Assembly (NCBI GenBank): GCA_023398495.1
Contig: JAEWSG010000038.1
Coordinates: forward strand, 50,712 to 114,711
DNA from: Bacillota bacterium
GTDB lineage: Bacteria; Bacillota; Clostridia; Acetivibrionales; Acetivibrionaceae
DNA: 64,000 nt
Direction of reading: 5' to 3'
The notes under the pieces were generated by a model. That model worked only from the letters and a program-made list of their open reading frames with translations, had not been told where the DNA came from and did not search any database. Positions 59,354 to 64,000 of the stretch are shown here, piece by piece (within the stretch, counting starts at the first letter, position 1; every line of letters begins with the position of its first letter). A program made the translations under genes and the position numbers.

Positions 59354-60352
59354 TTGAAATTTAGTATTATTATACCTGTCTATAATGCAGAAAGGCATCT
59401 CAATACATGCATTAGCAGTATACTTTCACAGGACCATCAGGATTACGAAGTACTCCTGATAAATGATGGTTCAAATGACAATAGTAGTAGTATTTGTGAT
59501 AGGGTTTCTAAGGAAAAATCATTTTTTATTACAATACACAAAGAAAACTCAGGAGCAGCTGATTGCAGAAATATAGGCATTTTACACGCAAAAGGTGATT
59601 ATATACTCTTTTTAGATAGTGATGATACATTTGCTTCCAATATCTTACAAAAAATTAATAATACAATGGAAGAAAAAAACAGTTCGGATTTGTATATTGG
59701 AAAGTTCAATTATTTAATAGGTGAGCAAATAACAAATAAGAATAATTATGAATTTGATCACAGTAAGTTAACAAAAGAGAACAAATGTGATATTTTAGCC
59801 TATTTATTCTCTGAAATACCTGAGCAGACTTGGTCAGTATGGAGAAATGTATATAAGCGCAAATTTTTATTAAACAATAATATATTCTTTAACAAAGATT
59901 TAGTTATTGGTGAAGATTTAGATTTTTTTATTAGATCAATTTTAAAGGCAAAAGATATTAGTCATATTAATGAACCAATTGTGAATTATAGGTTGTTTGA
60001 GTCTGCCTCTGTTACTGCAAATCTAAATATAAAGAAAATTAAAGATATCATTTACTTATGTAAGTACTGGATAGAATACTTTAAAAAAGCAGATTGTTCA
60101 GAGGCATCACAGGAGTTAATTTATGATAGGCTGACGTTTAGTTTTGCAGCGATATTTTTACACTATAACAGGATAGAAAATGATAGTAAGAGGGAATTAA
60201 GAGAACTAATTAAACAGAACGAAGCTTTGTTAATGTACTCAAACAAAAAATATATTAAGTTGCTTTATTTTATCTACAAGGTTTTTGGCGTCAGTATAAC
60301 TTCAAAGCTTGTTAAACTGTGGAGTAAAATAAAAAAACAATTAATGAGGTAG
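59354..60352 (+). CDS. GT2-family glycosyltransferase
   Basis: 332 residues from TTG 59354, placed by 'GGAGGAACAA'; the frame is open back to 59312. GT-A fold: 'FSIIIPVYNAERHLNTCISS' at the start, 'VLLINDGSNDNSSSICD', 'SGAADCRNIGILHAKGDYI' and the DxD-type 'FLDSDDTF'. 'VIGEDLDFFIRSI' (E-D) is the catalytic-base region. It is one of three glycosyltransferases besides the phosphoglycosyl transferase, consistent with a repeat unit of about four sugars. The acceptor is unknown. Confidence 0.9.
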   Translation: MKFSIIIPVYNAERHLNTCISSILSQDHQDYEVLLINDGSNDNSSSICDRVSKEKSFFITIHKENSGAADCRNIGILHAKGDYILFLDSDDTFASNILQKINNTMEEKNSSDLYIGKFNYLIGEQITNKNNYEFDHSKLTKENKCDILAYLFSEIPEQTWSVWRNVYKRKFLLNNNIFFNKDLVIGEDLDFFIRSILKAKDISHINEPIVNYRLFESASVTANLNIKKIKDIIYLCKYWIEYFKKADCSEASQELIYDRLTFSFAAIFLHYNRIENDSKRELRELIKQNEALLMYSNKKYIKLLYFIYKVFGVSITSKLVKLWSKIKKQLMR

Positions 60353-60358
60353 AAAATA

Positions 60359-61441
60359 ATGAGAGTATCTATAATAACGATAACTGACCCGATTAATTAT
60401 GGAGCTGTTATACAGTCATTTGCTCTTTATAAGTATATAAAAAATACTTATGGTGAGGCCAGGGTTATTCAATATAATTGGAACTTTAGGAAAAAAGAGT
60501 TTTTAGTATTTCTAAAAATGAGATTGCAAATGGTTTTATTAAGAAAAAGAATATCAAGGTGCAAGAAATTTGAATATAGCCATATAGAATTTACCAACCA
60601 AAAATATAAGAGTTTCGACGAGTTGCTCATTGATCCTCCTGAATCAGATTTATATGTGGTTGGAAGTGACCAGGTCTGGAACAGTGATATTTTTGGCAGA
60701 TTAGATCCGGCATTTTTTCTGGACTTTGTTGCTAGCGGAAAAAAAATATCTTATGCTTCGAGTATTGGAAAGTCTAATGTATCCGACAGCGATTTAGCAA
60801 AAATGAAGGCTTATCTACAATCATTTACTGCAATATCTGTACGCGAAAGTTCTGCTAAAAGTCTTTTGGAAGAAGCAGGATTAGTAAATGTAGAGCACGT
60901 TCTAGATCCGGTATTTCTTTTAGATAAATCTGATTATTCTAAATTATTACTTCCCTATAAACCTTATAAACAAGAAAAATATTTGCTGTTATATGGATTT
61001 GACTCAAATAAAAAAATGGATGATATTGCAAAATTGATTGCAGAAGAAAGAAAATTAAAGATAGTAGAAATTGGTGGAGCCAGAAAAAAACACAATTGTG
61101 ATAAGTTTTTAAAGAATTTAAGCCCGGAAGAATTTTTAAGTGTACTGGAAGGAGCAGAATATGTAATTACTTCCTCGTTTCATGGTACAGCTTTTTCCAT
61201 TATTTTTGGCAAAAACTTTGTGAGTGTATTACCCTCTATACGTGGAACGCGGATTGAAAGTATTCTAGGCTTGGTTGGTTTGGAAAACAGATTAATAAAA
61301 AAATCAGCAGATATGAAAATTAATGATCTAATGGCAAAGCCCGATTATCATTTGGCATACAAATTACTCGATATTGAAATAAGCAAATCGAAAGAATATT
61401 TAGACAAGGTGATTAATGATAAAAGGGGGTTGCAATTATGA
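60359..61441 (+). CDS. Polysaccharide pyruvyl transferase (first of two)
   Basis: 360 residues of the PF04230 (WcaK/CsaB-like) family: 'ITDPINYGAVIQSFALYKYI', 'LYVVGSDQVWNSDIFGR', 'YASSIGKSNVSDSDLAKM', 'ISVRESSAKSLLEEAG', 'HVLDPVFLL' and 'VITSSFHGTAFSIIFGKNF'. These enzymes transfer a pyruvyl group from phosphoenolpyruvate to sugar hydroxyls as ketals, giving the polymer negative charge. The start is 6 bases after the previous stop, and it overlaps the second copy by 4 bases (ATGA). Confidence 0.92.
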   Translation: MRVSIITITDPINYGAVIQSFALYKYIKNTYGEARVIQYNWNFRKKEFLVFLKMRLQMVLLRKRISRCKKFEYSHIEFTNQKYKSFDELLIDPPESDLYVVGSDQVWNSDIFGRLDPAFFLDFVASGKKISYASSIGKSNVSDSDLAKMKAYLQSFTAISVRESSAKSLLEEAGLVNVEHVLDPVFLLDKSDYSKLLLPYKPYKQEKYLLLYGFDSNKKMDDIAKLIAEERKLKIVEIGGARKKHNCDKFLKNLSPEEFLSVLEGAEYVITSSFHGTAFSIIFGKNFVSVLPSIRGTRIESILGLVGLENRLIKKSADMKINDLMAKPDYHLAYKLLDIEISKSKEYLDKVINDKRGLQL

Positions 61442-62538
61442 AGGTTGGTATTTTGACTTTTCATGAGGCCAATAACTATGGAGCCGTATTACAGGCTTAT
61501 GCTTTACAAGAGACTATTGCCGGTTTTGATATTGACACAGAAATCATAAATTATGTACAACCATATATAATTTACAGGTATAAACCTGTTAGAGTGGATA
61601 AAACCAATGTAGCTGCTTTTTTTAAATCGATCTTATCTACAGCATTGCACTATAAAAATTTTACAATAAAACAGAAAAAATTCGACCTGTTTAGAAGAGA
61701 ATTTTTGAAAATTTCAGATACCAAATATTTCAAAAGTGATTTAATAGACGGATATGAAGTATACATTGCCGGGAGTGATCAAATATGGAATTTTAGAATT
61801 ACGAATTATGATGAAGTTTTCTTTTTGAAATTTGCAGACAGTAAAACATTAAGAATATCGTATGCTGCAAGCATTGGACATAATAATCTGAACGAAAAGG
61901 ATAGGATGTTTTTGAAGGATCATATCGATTGTTTTGATTATATTTCAGTCAGGGAAGCGAGTGTTATTCAACTACTCAAAGAGATGACACAGAAGGAGTT
62001 AGTAAATGTTTTAGACCCCTCGCTGCTATTACCAACGAATGAATGGAATAAAATAAATTCAAATAGTTTTAATAACAAAAACTATATTTTTGTTTATTCT
62101 GTCTCAGCTAGCAATAAGATAGTGGAAGTTATCAATAAGGTATCAAAGTTTTATGATATTGATATATATGTATTGACAGATAAGCTAACAGTAGGCGTTA
62201 AAAATCACATAAGATGCCGTGATATAGGACCTGTTGAATTCATAGATTTAATAAGCAATGCAAAATTAGTAATAACTGATTCATTTCATGGCACAGCTTT
62301 TTCAATTATATTTGAAAAGAATTTTATTTCTGTTCCTAACGAGGTTGGTAGTTCTAGAGTTAAAAATTTGCTTAAGACTTTGAGTTTAGAAAATAGAATT
62401 ATAAATGAACCTGAAGAGATAGACCAACAATATATTTATGACATAGATTATGAATTGCCAAGTAAAATACTAGCATCTGAACGTAATAAATCTATAAGTT
62501 TCCTTAAGAATGCTATTTATAAGTTTAAGTCAATATAA
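61438..62538 (+). CDS. Polysaccharide pyruvyl transferase (second copy)
   Basis: 366 residues, paralogous to the preceding gene: 'ILTFHEANNYGAVLQAYALQ', 'VYIAGSDQIWNFRI', 'SYAASIGHNNLNEKDRMFL', 'ISVREASVIQLL', 'VLDPSLLLP' and 'VITDSFHGTAFSIIFEKNF'. Tandem, diverged copies suggest that two different sugars, or both ends of a repeat unit, receive pyruvyl-type groups. Start ATG 61438 overlaps the first copy's stop. A spacer of 133 bases with no terminator precedes the Fe-S gene. Confidence 0.92.
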   Translation: MKVGILTFHEANNYGAVLQAYALQETIAGFDIDTEIINYVQPYIIYRYKPVRVDKTNVAAFFKSILSTALHYKNFTIKQKKFDLFRREFLKISDTKYFKSDLIDGYEVYIAGSDQIWNFRITNYDEVFFLKFADSKTLRISYAASIGHNNLNEKDRMFLKDHIDCFDYISVREASVIQLLKEMTQKELVNVLDPSLLLPTNEWNKINSNSFNNKNYIFVYSVSASNKIVEVINKVSKFYDIDIYVLTDKLTVGVKNHIRCRDIGPVEFIDLISNAKLVITDSFHGTAFSIIFEKNFISVPNEVGSSRVKNLLKTLSLENRIINEPEEIDQQYIYDIDYELPSKILASERNKSISFLKNAIYKFKSI

Positions 62539-62671
62539 AAATAGATAATTTTTTGGTTATATCGGAGTACCTTTTGAATTTGTATTTAATATTATATACC
62601 AATTCTATTAACAGGTTCTTTTGTTTAATGTGCTTGTTTTGTTATAGTGCTTTATTATGAGGAGAAATGAT

Positions 62672-63874
62672 ATGATTTCAGTATTTGATGAAAAAGAAAA
62701 CTGTTGTGGTTGTACTGCATGTAAGAATATATGTCCCCAAAAAGCAATAAATATGGTTGCTGATTTGGAAGGCTTTTTGTATCCTGTAATTGACCAAAAA
62801 TTATGTATTGATTGTGGGCTTTGTAGAAGAGTTTGCCCATTTTTGAAAGAGGTAGTTATTCAAGATAAATTAATTGATAGGCTAATATATGCAGTAAAGC
62901 ATAAAAATATAGAAGTAAGGAAAACCAGTACATCAGGCGGGGTGTATACCGCTATTAGTGACTATTTTTTAAAAAAGTCAGGAATTGTATATGGTGTTAA
63001 ATTTGATAATAAATTTGATGCTATACATTCCAAAGCGATAACTGCTGAAGAAAGAGATAAATTTAAAGGTTCGAAATACGTCCAAAGTGAATTGAAGGAT
63101 ACATTTAAACAAATAAAACATGATTTAGAAGACGGTAACAGTGTATTGTTCACAGGAACCGGGTGTCAAGTAGCTGGACTTAGGCTGTATTTAAATAATA
63201 CTAAAACAAATTCAGAGAAACTAATTACTAATGATATTATCTGTCATGGTACTCCAAGTCCATTATTATGGAAAAACTACCTCAATTTCATACAAACTGA
63301 AAGCAGAATAAAAGAATACTCATTTCGATATAAAGAAAAGGGGTGGCGAGGTTATAATATTAGGGCTGAATTCGAAAATGGAAAAGTTGAACTGAATACT
63401 CGAAGAGTAAAAACATTTACAACTTTATTTGGAAGTGATTTGGTACTTCGACCATCTTGTTATAAATGTCCGTTCACCAACTTGAACCGCCCTTCAGATA
63501 TTATGATGGGAGATTTTTGGGGTATTGAAAAAACGATGCCAGAGCTAGATGATAATAGAGGCATTTCGCTACTTCTAGTTAATACAACTAAAGGTAAGCT
63601 TATTCTGGATTGTATTGAAGGTGAGATTGATAAATGGAAAAGTGATAGTACGGCTTGTTTGCAGTTTAATCTGGAGAAACCTACAAGAAAACCAAAGAAT
63701 AGGGAGAAGTTTTGGCAAGAAGTTTTTAAAAAGGGTTTTGTTTATATTTTAAAAAAATATGGAGGTAATAATTTAAAAAGTATTATTAGAAATAATGTGA
63801 GAAAAGTCCTATTAAGGTTAGGGACATTGCAATTACTTAAGAAAGTGAAAATTTTCCTAAAAAGTGATTCGTAA
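62672..63874 (+). CDS. FrhB/FdhB-family Fe-S flavoprotein of the EPS locus
   Basis: About 400 residues from ATG 62672, with 'GAGGAGA' upstream; the ATG at 62657 precedes that site. Two [4Fe-4S] motifs open it, 'CCGCTACKNICPQKAI' and 'CIDCGLCRRVCPF', then the F420-hydrogenase beta fold: 'TSTSGGVYTAISDYFL', 'SKYVQSELKDTFKQIK', 'FTGTGCQVAGLRLYL', 'DIICHGTPSPLLWKNYL' and 'CPFTNLNRPSDIMMGDFWG'. Family members in EPS loci regularly accompany pyruvyl transferases; the reaction is not established. A redox step on a sugar or acyl group is likely. Confidence 0.9.
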   Translation: MISVFDEKENCCGCTACKNICPQKAINMVADLEGFLYPVIDQKLCIDCGLCRRVCPFLKEVVIQDKLIDRLIYAVKHKNIEVRKTSTSGGVYTAISDYFLKKSGIVYGVKFDNKFDAIHSKAITAEERDKFKGSKYVQSELKDTFKQIKHDLEDGNSVLFTGTGCQVAGLRLYLNNTKTNSEKLITNDIICHGTPSPLLWKNYLNFIQTESRIKEYSFRYKEKGWRGYNIRAEFENGKVELNTRRVKTFTTLFGSDLVLRPSCYKCPFTNLNRPSDIMMGDFWGIEKTMPELDDNRGISLLLVNTTKGKLILDCIEGEIDKWKSDSTACLQFNLEKPTRKPKNREKFWQEVFKKGFVYILKKYGGNNLKSIIRNNVRKVLLRLGTLQLLKKVKIFLKSDS

Positions 63875-63945
63875 TATTGTTATCGGACAGGCTATTTGTC
63901 AGTAACTTGGACAAGATAAATTGCAGGGAAAATAAAAAGAAAAAA

Positions 63946-63964
63946 GCAGGTACATATGACCTGC
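63946..63964 (-). terminator. Minus-strand rho-independent terminator
   Basis: GCAGGT (63946-63951) pairs with ACCTGC (63959-63964) around a 7-base loop. Read on the minus strand it is followed by a run of T and T-rich sequence (63945 down to about 63930). It would end a gene entering from the right edge, convergent with the EPS operon. Confidence 0.6.
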
Positions 63965-64000
63965 ATAAACTAAAATTCCGGATAGCATAATTCATCTGCC

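Overview
The window looks like a chromosomal segment from an anaerobic, spore-forming, low-GC member of the Clostridia, most likely a cellulosome-type organism (Acetivibrio/Ruminiclostridium-like). The reasons are AT-rich sequence with strong Gram-positive ribosome binding sites and many TTG/GTG starts, a spore-coat transglutaminase (Tgl) and a SleB-type spore hydrolase, oxygen-sensitive Fe-S and radical SAM proteins, and a very large secreted protease that ends in a cohesin-like domain and a type I dockerin. The species assignment is inference.

Layout. 1-2.1 kb: a cut radical SAM/B12 gene and a GNAT-like gene. 2.1-5.0 kb (minus): an SH3-like membrane protein, Tgl, and an unrecognised protein, probably a spore-coat locus. 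5.1-11.1 kb: an island of gene decay bounded by two directly repeated 509-bp copies (about 96% identical) of the start of that unrecognised gene. The island holds an HTH protein, a type I restriction HsdR-like stub, an AlbA/Schlafen ATPase-like regulator, a frameshifted fragment, two SWIM-zinc-finger-related genes and several short coding relics. 11.4-13.7 kb: a secreted NlpC/P60-like protein and an anchored beta-propeller protein. 13.9-23.5 kb: the most interesting locus, with UbiA prenyltransferase, old-yellow-enzyme reductase, acyl carrier protein, alpha-oxoamine synthase, sphingosine/diacylglycerol-type kinase, ThiL-like kinase, beta-ketoacyl synthase, SDR epimerase/reductase and a radical SAM/SPASM enzyme. 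ACP + alpha-oxoamine synthase + lipid kinase + SDR is the gene kit of bacterial sphingolipid synthesis, here in a Firmicute and joined to a ketosynthase and a prenyltransferase.

23.6-30.5 kb: an Fe-S/metal-cofactor cluster (NifU-like scaffold, MerR regulator, Mrp ATPase, two NifX-like proteins, a C_GCAxxG_C_C protein, two MinD-ferredoxin ATPases, a metallo-beta-lactamase protein, a truncated NifX-like relic, DUF134). 30.6-41.7 kb: cell-surface and zinc genes, comprising the S8 protease-FN3-kelch-cohesin-dockerin protein, a copper-amine-oxidase-N/SleB hydrolase, the znuA-znuC-znuB zinc uptake operon with a palindrome at its promoter, and a CuAO_N-LRR-transglutaminase-propeller protein. 41.8-45.2 kb: an ABC exporter and an MscS channel.

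45.5-63.9 kb: an exopolysaccharide locus. A CpsB/CpsD/CpsC-type phosphoregulatory set plus a small membrane protein runs leftward. Thirteen genes run rightward: a PglF-type dehydratase, a PglE-type aminotransferase and a fused PglC-PglD protein (together predicted to make undecaprenyl-PP-diNAc-bacillosamine), a glycosyltransferase, three genes for UDP-N-acetyl-L-fucosamine, two more glycosyltransferases, a Wzy-like polymerase, two pyruvyl transferases and an FrhB-like Fe-S protein. No flippase is seen, so the locus may continue beyond the window, although a minus-strand terminator at the right edge suggests that the next gene is convergent.
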